From Brevibacillus daliensis (GTDB taxonomy: Bacteria > Bacillota > Bacilli > Brevibacillales > Brevibacillaceae), in assembly GCF_021245735.1 (NCBI RefSeq), contig NZ_JAJISB010000018.1, positions 57,096 to 121,095 on the forward strand: 64,000 bases of DNA, in the 5' to 3' direction. A program made the translations under genes and the position numbers. Of the stretch, positions 51,433 to 59,872 are shown in pieces. Numbering within the stretch: the stretch's first letter is position 1; each line of letters starts with the position of its first letter. The notes under the pieces are model-generated. The model searched no databases. It was given only the letters and a program-made list of their open reading frames with translations, and had not been told where the DNA came from.

Positions 51433-51490
51433 TCTCCCACTACCCTTGGTGCTGTTGCACCTTCACGTTAAGAGGTGGGAGACTTCTTTT
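51433..51490. repeat. Nested hairpin, possible IS605-family end or bidirectional terminator
   Basis: TCTCCCAC and GTGGGAGA form the outer stem, with an inner perfect GGTGC-TGTT-GCACC hairpin and a following CTTCTTTT. Nested stems with this look occur at the right ends of IS200/IS605 elements and their TnpB guide RNAs, but no tnpA or tnpB is present. It sits between convergent genes, where a plain terminator would also be expected. Confidence 0.45.
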
Positions 51491-52577
51491 ATACATTCTT
51501 ATCTGTAAAATAACCTTTGTATTTTAATCCATATGTCCATGTACGAAGAACATACTCCACTGGTCCCTGCCTAAAATAACGCAACCAGATGTTACTAATA
51601 ACAACTTGAAAATAAAAAATTCCACATACTATTAAAATATTTAAAAATATAGTTTCACTCGTATTAATGTTGAAAATGTAGTAGGTGCATAGTCCTAACA
51701 ATGTTTGAAGTAAATAGTTTGATAATGCTGTCTTGCCTACATAACTAAATGGCTTCAATATTTTCTTCCATGTTTGCTGTTCTAACAATATTACAAGCGT
51801 TGAAATATAAAACAGTGACATGGGAATACTAGATAAAGCTACATAGGTAGTGTCTACCATTCCATCTATTTGTATAAATCTCCAAATAATCAGGAAAATA
51901 AAAGGGATACTGATAAAAAAGGATATGATTTGAACTTTTTTTATGAGTAGCATTTGAGGTGCTATATTTTTGAAGTACAATTTCTTGCCAACATATAGTC
52001 CTAGTAAATACATGAGAAAAACTTGAGAGGGAGCAGTACTAAAGAAAGTTAGAAAACCATACCCACCAAAAGAAGTTACATAGTCGAGAACTGGCTCTAT
52101 AATGATTAGTAAGGTAGATGTATAAAATAAAGTACATAAAATTATAATTGCCCATAAAACTACTTTTGCTGATAACCAATAAAAAGGGATTAAAAATAGA
52201 CCTAATTTGGAATACATTTCTAATATGTCTCCGAACCAAATAAGCTGATGCAGCATTCCAATTAGAAATAAGCCTAATAATCTCCTGATAATAATAATAT
52301 ATTTATACTTTACTCTACGACTTTCTAAATTTGACATAAGCACATAAAAGCTTAAGCCAAATAAAAAACTAAAAATAGGAAAGAATTTCACTTGTATAAA
52401 GATGTCCATCAGTAAGCGTACATATAAATTGACTCCATAATATTCATAATTCATAACCTCAAATGGCACGAAATCAGGTAAATTAACTAGTAGTATGCCA
52501 AATATAGCAAATCCTCTAATGACATCTATAGAATAGATGCGATTGCTTGTAGAGATGGTTTGGATTCGGTTCGCCAT
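51489..52577 (-). CDS. DUF418 family membrane protein (YeiB-like)
   Basis: A 362-residue integral membrane protein with about nine helices. It opens IYSIDVIRGFAIFGILLVNL, the R-G-x-A-x-x-G-I-x-x-x-N signature of DUF418/YeiB proteins, and closes with GPVEYVLRTWTYG, where the family has GPxExxxR. A related middle segment is LSNYLLQTLLGLCTYY. These proteins belong to the acyltransferase-3-related superfamily; function is not established. ATG follows TAGGAGGATATC. It is unusually AT-rich compared with its neighbours. Confidence 0.88.
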   Translation of the reverse strand: MANRIQTISTSNRIYSIDVIRGFAIFGILLVNLPDFVPFEVMNYEYYGVNLYVRLLMDIFIQVKFFPIFSFLFGLSFYVLMSNLESRRVKYKYIIIIRRLLGLFLIGMLHQLIWFGDILEMYSKLGLFLIPFYWLSAKVVLWAIIILCTLFYTSTLLIIIEPVLDYVTSFGGYGFLTFFSTAPSQVFLMYLLGLYVGKKLYFKNIAPQMLLIKKVQIISFFISIPFIFLIIWRFIQIDGMVDTTYVALSSIPMSLFYISTLVILLEQQTWKKILKPFSYVGKTALSNYLLQTLLGLCTYYIFNINTSETIFLNILIVCGIFYFQVVISNIWLRYFRQGPVEYVLRTWTYGLKYKGYFTDKNV

Positions 52578-52609
52578 GATATCCTCCTATACTATATAGA
52601 TAAATTATT

Positions 52610-52632
52610 GAAACCCCTTAGTAAGGGGTTTC
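52610..52632 (-). terminator. Terminator
   Basis: AAACCCCTTA and TAAGGGGTTT pair around a single base pair loop; the minus-strand tail is TTTCAATAATTT. It would end the 52642-52878 frame. Confidence 0.6.
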
Positions 52633-52641
52633 GGTAATAAA

Positions 52642-52878
52642 TTATTTTGTTACAGTAAATGTATAATAGAAATTTTGGAATGTTCCTTTTACCATTAATG
52701 TATATGTGCCTGGTGCTGTGAACCAAATGTACTGACCATCATAAGCGATATTATCAGTATTTCCTTGAAGTACATCGTAGTCATCTTCTCCAAAATTATG
52801 TTTTTCTTTCCTATGTATTATTTTACCATTCGTTCTAAGTAAACCGTTACATTTATTATATTTGCAACGGCTATTCAA
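52642..52878 (-). pseudogene. Probable C-terminal remnant of an exported beta-sandwich protein
   Basis: A 78-codon frame from a TTG without any ribosome-binding site. The last 50 residues look like the end of a beta-sandwich (Ig-like or pre-peptidase C-terminal) domain: NIAYDGQYIWFTAPGTYTLM then VKGTFQNFYYTFTVTK. The first 15 residues (Cys-rich, basic) do not fit that domain. The absence of a start signal and signal peptide suggests that the 5' part was lost. A short intact gene cannot be excluded. Confidence 0.45.
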
Positions 52879-53159
52879 ATAATTATAAAATCTCCATGTA
52901 TTTAGTTACTATTGTTTAGGAAGGGATAGCGTTCTAAAATAAAAACTTTGTTTTGTTCAATGCCCAGCATCACCTGTTTGGGGCTTAACGGTCATTGTTA
53001 GCACTTGATTCTCACGATGCGTTTTAAGGGAACCTTTTATCTTTCATAACTCAACTTTCGCAAACTGAATTGCCAAATATACCTTGATATAGTTTGGGGG
53101 AAGTAGAAAGACCGTAAGCTACCATCTCCTCTAACCCCTGAGAGAAGGGAACAGTTCGC
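52879..53159. other. Non-coding stretch, possible mobile-element relic
   Basis: About 280 bp with no open frame of note. It is wedged between the remnant gene and the third long palindrome. Its base composition is more GC-rich in the middle (ATGCCCAGCATCACCTG region) than the flanks. I see no identifiable transposase. Confidence 0.3.
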
Positions 53160-53354
53160 GAAGAAGCATGTTTGTCGGCGATTCCATTTGAAGTCCACCT
53201 AGCTTCACAAACAAGACCAAGGAATAAAAAACGGAAAAAGAAGCCACCTCTTGCTTGGCCTCTTTTCCCGTTTTCCCTGGGCTTGTTTGTGAAGCGAACA
53301 GTGAATCATCTTCGTAGACTTCAAGAGGAAGGTAGCCGACAAACATGCTTCTTC
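53160..53354. repeat. Long palindromic repeat, divergent third member
   Basis: A 195-bp palindrome with perfect 20-bp ends (GAAGAAGCATGTTTGTCGGC and its complement at 53335-53354), then TTGAAGTC/GACTTCAA, GCTTCACAAACAAG/CTTGTTTGTGAAGC and a GGAAAA-rich inner stem. Its end resembles that of copies 1 and 2 (GAAGAAGCACATTTTTTGTC), so it may be a distant relative. It lies 58 bp from the end of the anti-sigma gene. Confidence 0.75.
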
Positions 53355-53412
53355 CACCTATCCACTCACTCCATATTAATACTACCCTTCGGGCAGCATT
53401 CCATTACTATAA

Positions 53413-54786
53413 TTACGACCATTGAATACTTTTAGCCATATCCATCAACTGTTGCAGTGACATACCTTTACCGGTGATCATGATATAAAGTGGCTGACCA
53501 GATTTTGTCGTCATAAAGTGGACGGCATGTTCGGTATTACCTTCAAACGTTACACCGATCGCTTTGTCAGGTCCAATGTTAAAAATCTGAGGTGCATTTG
53601 TAAACGTTCCTGGGATTGACAGAGCACGTTGTTCTTCGTTTCGTTGGACTTCTAATTTGACTAGCCCTGAACTTCCAGAGTAGTTAGCGTTTTGGGAGAT
53701 AACATGCTTACTTGTTTCCGACTCATAATTCACGTTTAGAGTCTGGAGTTTATAATCTCCAGCTGTAATTTTGGCTATTGGCATGTCAGAAGCTTGAGAA
53801 GCAAGGGCTTCTGAAGTGAAGGCTGAAAACGTTTGTTGGGTTTCTTTTCCTGCTTCTGTATCTGGAGCGATCTTGGCTGTAGCTGTATTATTTTCTTCGA
53901 TCGGAAGGGAGGTAAGCCCCAATCTATTAGATAGAGCTGCCTCCTGTTCCGAAGAAGATTGATTTGCAGTAGGTTGATCCGCTCCAGCCGCGATACTAGG
54001 GGTATCTGGAACTGTTGCTGGCTCTGTTACTGCGGTGCTCTGATTAGCAGGCAGTTGTGGACCTACAGCTACCGTAGAGTCGGTAGGATTCTTTGTTTCC
54101 GCTGATTGTTTTGGTTCTGCCGGCTGTTGTGCTTTCTTATTCTGCGCTGTATCTTTTTCTTGTAGTGCGTGTGTTTCTGACCTTTTCATGGTAGATCCAG
54201 GACTTGCTTTATCATTCTTTGCCACAGAATTTTTATCTGTATCCTGTGTCGGAAGAACAGCAATCTGGTTAGAAACAGGCGCATCTGGAGAAGCTGGTTG
54301 ATCTCTATCTGCTGGTTCCGTGGTCGGAGATTGAAAAGCTGATGGAGCAGGGCTGTTATCTGCTTGTTGCAACTCCGCATTAACCTGGGAAGCACTTTTC
54401 TCTCCCCCAAACGTAAATAATCCACCGTTTAAAGCCTGTACGCCAACTAATCCTACAACAAGTAATACACCAGCAGCGCCCACTAATGGATATGCGAATA
54501 AAGAAAAACGTTTCTTGCGTTTTGTCTCGACCGTAGCTTCTTTCGCTTCTCGAGCAGCAGCAAGTGGAGTTATATCTTTATCAGAAGGAAGCGCATAAAT
54601 TTGGTTCATGATATTGTTTTCTAGTTCAGCGGAAGGGTGAGGGTTCTCTTGCATAAACAATGCCTCCTCACTGTTAGCCCAAGCCTGCTCAAGCCATGCC
54701 ATGCATTCCTCACATGTTTCGATATGTGAAAGAATTTCGTTGTCAGTATTATCATCCCATTGGGCTCTGAATTCATGGCAGTTCAT
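53413..54786 (-). CDS. Anti-sigma factor with zinc-binding domain and DUF4367-like C-terminus
   Basis: A 457-residue single-pass membrane protein that probably holds the adjacent ECF sigma factor inactive. The cytosolic N-terminus carries the zf-HC2/ZAS motif HIETCEECMAWLEQ (HxxxCxxC). A helix at about residues 97-115 (FAYPLVGAAGVLLVVGLVGV) crosses the membrane. A long Pro/Thr/Gln/Ala-rich linker (about 130-290) follows, and the final 110 residues (TSKHVISQNANYSGSSGLVK, VTFEGNTEHAVHFMTTKSGQ) resemble the DUF4367 sensor/ligand domain. ATG lies within the sigma gene, overlapping its end by 14 bp, so translation is coupled. Confidence 0.87.
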   Translation of the reverse strand: MNCHEFRAQWDDNTDNEILSHIETCEECMAWLEQAWANSEEALFMQENPHPSAELENNIMNQIYALPSDKDITPLAAAREAKEATVETKRKKRFSLFAYPLVGAAGVLLVVGLVGVQALNGGLFTFGGEKSASQVNAELQQADNSPAPSAFQSPTTEPADRDQPASPDAPVSNQIAVLPTQDTDKNSVAKNDKASPGSTMKRSETHALQEKDTAQNKKAQQPAEPKQSAETKNPTDSTVAVGPQLPANQSTAVTEPATVPDTPSIAAGADQPTANQSSSEQEAALSNRLGLTSLPIEENNTATAKIAPDTEAGKETQQTFSAFTSEALASQASDMPIAKITAGDYKLQTLNVNYESETSKHVISQNANYSGSSGLVKLEVQRNEEQRALSIPGTFTNAPQIFNIGPDKAIGVTFEGNTEHAVHFMTTKSGQPLYIMITGKGMSLQQLMDMAKSIQWS

Positions 54787-55336
54787 GTACGAGTCCTCCT
54801 TCCATCTTAGTTAGTACTTTGGCAAATTCTTGCCGTGCCCGTAAATAGCGAACTCGCGCTGTTGACTCTGCTACACCTAACATAACAGCAATTTTATCGA
54901 AGGGATATTCGTTCGTACAGCGAAGTATAATTATTTCTCTATAAGAATCAGAGAGTTGCGAGAATGCTTCTGCGATGGTCTTCTTTTGTTCTTTTCGCAG
55001 AAGTGATTCCTGTGGCAACTCATCTTTAGCATTTGAAGGAACGTAGGCCAAATGCTCATCCGTCTCATGAAATTTCCGGCGCCGTAGGAAATCAATGGTA
55101 CGGTTGCGGGCCAATGTATGAAGCCAAGTAGATAGCTGGCTATCACCCCGATAGGTAGAGAGCTTTTCATATGCTTTGACAAATACCTCTTGTGTTAGAT
55201 CCTCTGCGTCCGATTTATTGTTAACCATTTTATAAATGAACACATAAATCATATGTTGGTATTTTTGGATGATATCTCGAAAAGCCTCGACGTCCCCTTG
55301 CAAGACCTGATGAATAATTTCGCTGTCGGTTTGCAT
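54773..55336 (-). CDS. ECF-type RNA polymerase sigma factor
   Basis: A 187-residue group-4 sigma-70 factor. Region 2 includes YQHMIYVFIYKMVNNKSDAE, DLTQEVFVKAYEKLSTYRG and STWLHTLARNRTIDFLRRRK; region 4 includes LSDSYREIIILRCTNEYPFD and VAESTARVRYLRARQEF. A start at 55336 is preferred because AGGGAGG lies 8 bp upstream. Its own promoter (TGAAAC-N16-CGTC) precedes it, which is the SigM/SigW-like autoregulatory pattern of Bacillales. It is cotranscribed with its anti-sigma. The regulon is probably envelope stress; not provable here. Confidence 0.92.
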   Translation of the reverse strand: MQTDSEIIHQVLQGDVEAFRDIIQKYQHMIYVFIYKMVNNKSDAEDLTQEVFVKAYEKLSTYRGDSQLSTWLHTLARNRTIDFLRRRKFHETDEHLAYVPSNAKDELPQESLLRKEQKKTIAEAFSQLSDSYREIIILRCTNEYPFDKIAVMLGVAESTARVRYLRARQEFAKVLTKMEGGLVHELP

Positions 55337-55364
55337 CGAAGTGTTGCCTCCCTTCATTTCATCT

Positions 55365-55390
55365 GACGAGATTATTTTTAAAACGTTTCA
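55365..55390 (-). promoter_or_regulatory. ECF sigma autoregulatory promoter
   Basis: On the minus strand TGAAAC (55390-55385), 16 bp, then CGTC (55368-55365), the consensus of SigM-class ECF promoters in Bacillus. It is 29 bp from the proposed start codon of the sigma gene. Confidence 0.75.
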
Positions 55391-55456
55391 GTAAAATTGA
55401 TGTTGTTATTTTATCATTTTTTACATGCATAATGGGTTACAAAAGTAGGAAGCAAT

Positions 55457-57136
55457 CTATAACAACTCAGAAGCTTCGACTACTTCATATCGATATCCCT
55501 GCTCTAACAGAAACATTTGCCGTTTCGAAGCAAATTCCTGCTCTCTGCTGTCACGAGTTACTAATGTATAAAAATAAGCTTGATTCGTCGCTTTCGGGCG
55601 CAATATTCGACCCAATCGCTGTGCTTCTTCCTGTCTGGAACCAAATGTTCCGGAAATTTGAATTGCGACATTTGCGTCAGGCAAATCTACTGCAAAATTA
55701 GCAACCTTGGAAATGACTAGCTTATCAATCTCCTTCTTCCGAAATTGGTCATAGTAGAACTTTCGATCTTCTTCTTTTGTTTTTCCGGTGATGAGAGGGA
55801 GATGCAGGGCTTTTGCCACTTTTTCCAGCTGGTCCACATATTGGCCAATAATGAGTACCTGATCGTGCGCATGCTTTGTTAGCAAGTTACGAATCATATC
55901 CAGCTTTACAGGATTAAGTGCAGCGATGCGATATTTTTCTCGAGAACTGGAGAATGCATAAGCCTCCCGATGTCCAGGGGGAAGAGGAAGACGTACTTCC
56001 CAACATGTTGCGCAAGCAATCCATCCTTCCGCTTCTAAAGCTTTCCATGGCATTTCATAACGCTTGGGACCAATCAGTGAAAAGACCTCGTCCTCTTTAC
56101 CGTCTTCTCTGACCAGTGTTGCTGTGAGACCAAGGCGTCTTTTCGCTTGAATGCTGGAAGTCATCTTAAAGACGGGAGCAGGCAACATATGAACTTCATC
56201 GTAAATAATCAATCCCCAATTTCGCTCCGTAAACAGCTTCATATGTGGAAACTCCTCGTCTCCACCCTGGCGATTGGCCGTAATCATTTGATAGGTCGTC
56301 ACCGTAACGGGTTTAACCTCTTTTTGTAGTCCTGTATATTCGCCAACCATGTCAGATGACAAACTTGTCTTATTTAAAATTTCGTTCATCCATTGATGCA
56401 CGGATGTGGTGCTGGTAGTCAGAATAAGCGTGGCCGTTTGAAACTCTGCCATTGTACCAATTCCAATAATTGTTTTTCCTGCCCCGCAGGGAAGACATAG
56501 GACTCCACTGCCACCATAATCAGACCCATCCGCATAAAAAGCTGAAACAGCAGCTTCCTGATAATCTCGCAAGGAAAATGCATGCCCCTCTTTAGTTGCA
56601 GAAGCTAGTGTAATCTCGCACGGTTCCCCTGGTATATAACCAGCTAAATCTTGCACAGGATAGCCCAGTTTAATGAGCGCTTGCTTAATCATCCCGCGAG
56701 AATAGGGAGTAAGGCGATAGCGTCCAGGTGAAATCCGCTCTTCTATATAGAATGAAAGTGATTTGTACTGAAGTAGTTCATCAAGAACGAGAGGATCTTC
56801 GCTGGTGATAATCAGCCCATCTTCATGCGTGTGAAGCTGGATTAAACCATACTTGGAAAAGGCTTGTTTAATATGCTGAACAACGGATGGGGGCAGTTCG
56901 TATTTACTGTAGCTCGCAAGAACCGTAATGACGTGATCAGCTGTAAGCTGACTCGCAGCAGCATTCCATAATGACAATGGAGTTAAACGATACGTATGTA
57001 TGTATTCCGGACTTTTAATCAATTCGGCAAAGCCACTAATCGCCTGGCGTGCTTCCGCAAACAAAGGATGCTCTACTTCCAGTAAGATGCTACGGTCGCT
57101 TTGGACGATCAGAGGTAGTTGGAGATTATAAGACAA
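55457..57136 (-). CDS. XPB/Rad25-type DNA repair helicase
   Basis: A 559-residue superfamily-2 helicase of the bacterial XPB group. The N-terminal ~180 residues are the XPB-specific damage-recognition part; RDYQEAAVSAFYADG leads to Walker A LCLPCGAGKTIIG. The DEVH box is IIYDEVHMLPAP, motif III LGLTATLVREDG, an RED motif, and motif VI RLGRILRPK with AVDLPDANVAIQ before it. Such proteins are found in actinobacteria and some Firmicutes such as Brevibacillus. The start at 57136 lies after a GTGAGTC-type weak site. It is a single gene; the partner nuclease Bax1 is not in the window. Confidence 0.92.
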   Translation of the reverse strand: MSYNLQLPLIVQSDRSILLEVEHPLFAEARQAISGFAELIKSPEYIHTYRLTPLSLWNAAASQLTADHVITVLASYSKYELPPSVVQHIKQAFSKYGLIQLHTHEDGLIITSEDPLVLDELLQYKSLSFYIEERISPGRYRLTPYSRGMIKQALIKLGYPVQDLAGYIPGEPCEITLASATKEGHAFSLRDYQEAAVSAFYADGSDYGGSGVLCLPCGAGKTIIGIGTMAEFQTATLILTTSTTSVHQWMNEILNKTSLSSDMVGEYTGLQKEVKPVTVTTYQMITANRQGGDEEFPHMKLFTERNWGLIIYDEVHMLPAPVFKMTSSIQAKRRLGLTATLVREDGKEDEVFSLIGPKRYEMPWKALEAEGWIACATCWEVRLPLPPGHREAYAFSSSREKYRIAALNPVKLDMIRNLLTKHAHDQVLIIGQYVDQLEKVAKALHLPLITGKTKEEDRKFYYDQFRKKEIDKLVISKVANFAVDLPDANVAIQISGTFGSRQEEAQRLGRILRPKATNQAYFYTLVTRDSREQEFASKRQMFLLEQGYRYEVVEASELL

Positions 57137-57274
57137 AGAGACTCACCTCATCGTGATCTTCATATGCTCATCGTAGCATACTTATACTGAAAATGGAAAA
57201 AGAGAGCAAAACGTATAACGCTTAGATGAGGGCGAAACGGATACACTAGAAAAAAACATTGAGGAGGGCATTTT

Positions 57275-58600
57275 GTGGAAGCAGACAGCTTTGTGGTGAC
57301 AAGTGCAAAATTGCTCTTTGTCATTTTTTTAGTCTTCTTAAACGGATTTTTTGTTGCGACCGAATTTGCATTGGTAAAAGTACGTGAATCACGAATCACA
57401 CAGTTGATAACAGAAGGTAGTCTGAAAGCGAAGCGTGTAGACAAGCTGTTGCATCAGTTGGACGCGTATCTTTCGGCAACACAGCTTGGTATAACATTAG
57501 CCTCGCTTGGTCTTGGATGGGTGGGTGAACCTGCTCTTTCCCATTTGATTCAACCTTTTTTTGCTTATGTTGATTTACCTGATTCAGTGGTAAGTACGAT
57601 TTCTATTGTTATTGGTTTTCTGATAATCACATTCTTACATATTGTACTTGGAGAATTGGCGCCCAAATCGCTTGCCATACAACGTCCTGAGCAGGTTTCT
57701 ATGTTTGTCGCACGTCCCATGGAATTTTTCTATATTATTATGTATCCTTTCATTAAAGTTCTTAATGGTGCTGCTTTTAAGGTATTGGGCATATTCGGGA
57801 TAGAGGCTATTTCGGAGCATGTGGCAGCTCACACAGAGGAAGAAATACGTATTTTGGTTAATGAGAGCCATAAAAGCGGTCTAATCGACCAGACTGAAAT
57901 GATGTTTGTTGAAAATATCTTTGATTTTTCAGAGACAACTGCCAGAGAGATTATGGTTCCTCGTCCTGATATGATGGTACTTGATATTAGTGATGATTTT
58001 CAAAAAAATTTAGACATTGTAAGTGAAGGCACCCATACCCGTTACCCGGTTATCAATGGTGATAAGGACCATATAGTTGGAATACTGCATATCAAGGATA
58101 TTCTTACATATGCCCTGCAGGCAAACAAACAGGATCGTAGCCTGGAAAGTATTGTTCGTCCTGCTCTTCTCGTGCCGGAGACCCTGTCGATTGATAACCT
58201 GTTTGGCATGATGCAAAAAAAACGTCATCAGGTTGCTGTGCTAATTGATGAATACGGGGGAACGGCAGGACTGATCACCTTAGAAGATATCATTGAAGAA
58301 ATAGTAGGCGACATTCAGGATGAGTTCGACAATGAAAGGCCAGAAATCGAGCAGGTTCATGAGGAAGAAGAGGATATCATTTCGCTGGACGGGCGTCTTT
58401 TGCTTAGTGAGGTGAATGCCTATTTGCATACATCCCTTTACTCCGACGAGGTAGATACGATTGCGGGCTGGATTTGTACGAAGACCAATCAAACCCCTGC
58501 AGTTGGAATGAAGGTAAAGGAAGGAAAGCACGAATTTGAAGTAGCAGAGGTAGATCATCTAAGAATCACCAGAGTTTTAGTGAAGACAAAGAAAAATTAG
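57275..58600 (+). CDS. CNNM/HlyC-CorC family membrane protein with CBS domains
   Basis: A 441-residue protein of the hemolysin-C/CorC (DUF21-CBS) family related to Mg2+ and Co2+ efflux proteins. The DUF21 domain (1-200) has about four helices, including FLVFLNGFFVATEFALVKVR and GWVGEPALSHL. Two CBS motifs lie around 210-330 (MVPRPDMMVLDI, GILHIKDILTYALQ, VLIDEYGGTAGLITLEDII). The C-terminal CorC_HlyC domain is present (DGRLLLSEVNAYLH). A GTG at 57275 follows GAGGAGGGC. It is monocistronic or leads the protease 60 bp downstream. Confidence 0.93.
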   Translation: MEADSFVVTSAKLLFVIFLVFLNGFFVATEFALVKVRESRITQLITEGSLKAKRVDKLLHQLDAYLSATQLGITLASLGLGWVGEPALSHLIQPFFAYVDLPDSVVSTISIVIGFLIITFLHIVLGELAPKSLAIQRPEQVSMFVARPMEFFYIIMYPFIKVLNGAAFKVLGIFGIEAISEHVAAHTEEEIRILVNESHKSGLIDQTEMMFVENIFDFSETTAREIMVPRPDMMVLDISDDFQKNLDIVSEGTHTRYPVINGDKDHIVGILHIKDILTYALQANKQDRSLESIVRPALLVPETLSIDNLFGMMQKKRHQVAVLIDEYGGTAGLITLEDIIEEIVGDIQDEFDNERPEIEQVHEEEEDIISLDGRLLLSEVNAYLHTSLYSDEVDTIAGWICTKTNQTPAVGMKVKEGKHEFEVAEVDHLRITRVLVKTKKN

Positions 58601-58660
58601 CCATCAGGGAAGTCCTTGCATAGGATATGTCATCTACTTGATATCCATGGAGGGGCTTTT

Positions 58661-59611
58661 GTGTATAAAATCATTACATTTCCGAAAACACGAGGTTACG
58701 AAATCTGTACCCGAATCCTAGCAAATGAGAATTTTGCCATGACTTCTCTCATCCAATGTAATTCGGTCGGATGTTTTTTCATTAAGGATGAAGAATTGGA
58801 TGCATTCAGCAAATTAATGGGACGTGCAGGATATTTGGTATCGGAACAGGTAAAAGTGATGTTGCATAGCCAGGAAATTCCCTGGGGTGTAGAACATATG
58901 GGGGCGCCTGCATTATGGGATGTGACAAAAGGGGCGGGTGTCAAAGTTGCCGTAATTGATACTGGTATCTCATCAAGCCATCCCGATTTAAAAGGTCGCG
59001 TCAAAGCACAGAAGATTATCAACAAGGAGAGCGGATCAGGACGGCAGTCAAGCGGACATGGAACGCATGTGGCTGGTACGATTGCAGCTGTTTATAACGA
59101 TAGTGGAATTGTAGGAATTGCTCCTGAGGTTGAATTGTATGATGTGCAAGCATTTGGAGCTGAAGGGACAGCAAATATGAGCGATATCATTGAGGGAATA
59201 AATTGGGCGATTGAGCAGGACGTAGACATAATTAATATGAGTTTTGGCACACCAGAGTATCACCATGCCTTGCACCAGGCGATACGTGCCGCAAAGAGAG
59301 CAGGCATTGTATTAGTTGCCTCAGCAGGAAATAGCGGAGGTGCGCTGGAGTATCCTGGCGCTTATAAAGAAGTAACTGCGGTGGGCGCCATTAATCAGGA
59401 AGCAAGATTGGCTGACTTCAGTTCAAGAGGAAAAGGAATGAATACAGTTGCGCCCGGAGTAGAGATAAAATCTACATGGGGGAATCGTGGATATAAGGTG
59501 CTGAATGGGACCTCTATGGCTGCGGCTCACATTTCTGGATTGTATGCCTTGCAGATTGCAAAACGAAAAAGAGGACGCAGGAGTCGGGTGAGTCGGATTG
59601 CCAACTTATAA
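58661..59611 (+). CDS. Subtilisin-like S8 serine protease, no signal peptide
   Basis: A 316-residue protease with the catalytic triad in VAVIDTGISSSHPDL (Asp), SSGHGTHVAGTIAA (His) and LNGTSMAAAHISGLY (Ser). GVEHMGAPALWDVTKGAG is typical of the mature enzyme start, so the ~75 preceding residues form a short N-terminal extension. The GTG at 58661 follows GGAGGGG; there is no hydrophobic signal peptide even for the upstream start, so it resembles intracellular subtilisins. It lacks the LIPY motif I would expect for a strict ISP. The end is very basic (KRKRGRRSRVSR). A regulatory or sporulation-stage role is possible. Confidence 0.88.
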   Translation: MYKIITFPKTRGYEICTRILANENFAMTSLIQCNSVGCFFIKDEELDAFSKLMGRAGYLVSEQVKVMLHSQEIPWGVEHMGAPALWDVTKGAGVKVAVIDTGISSSHPDLKGRVKAQKIINKESGSGRQSSGHGTHVAGTIAAVYNDSGIVGIAPEVELYDVQAFGAEGTANMSDIIEGINWAIEQDVDIINMSFGTPEYHHALHQAIRAAKRAGIVLVASAGNSGGALEYPGAYKEVTAVGAINQEARLADFSSRGKGMNTVAPGVEIKSTWGNRGYKVLNGTSMAAAHISGLYALQIAKRKRGRRSRVSRIANL

Positions 59612-59872
59612 TGTGTAAGGATAAGTGGGTTAATTTCTATCCAAATGAATATAATGTCTTAACGAGCGGAATAGAGCTAAATGATGCTCCTCTTGCTTTG
59701 GTAACTCGTGACACCGTATGAAAATAGAATTATTCTCCTGGACCCGTTATGTAGCGAGAGTTATGTATCGGGATTTTTTCTTCCTCGTGTTATTACCGCT
59801 TCAAGGTGAAACTGCCATCTATGTTTGTTACAATTAAAATGGTAAATATAGTGAAAAGGAGATTGGTGGCTT

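Noticed and set aside
53172..53435. 87-codon plus-strand and 71-codon minus-strand frames
   Set aside because: Both are readings of the long palindrome; symmetric DNA gives frames on both strands.
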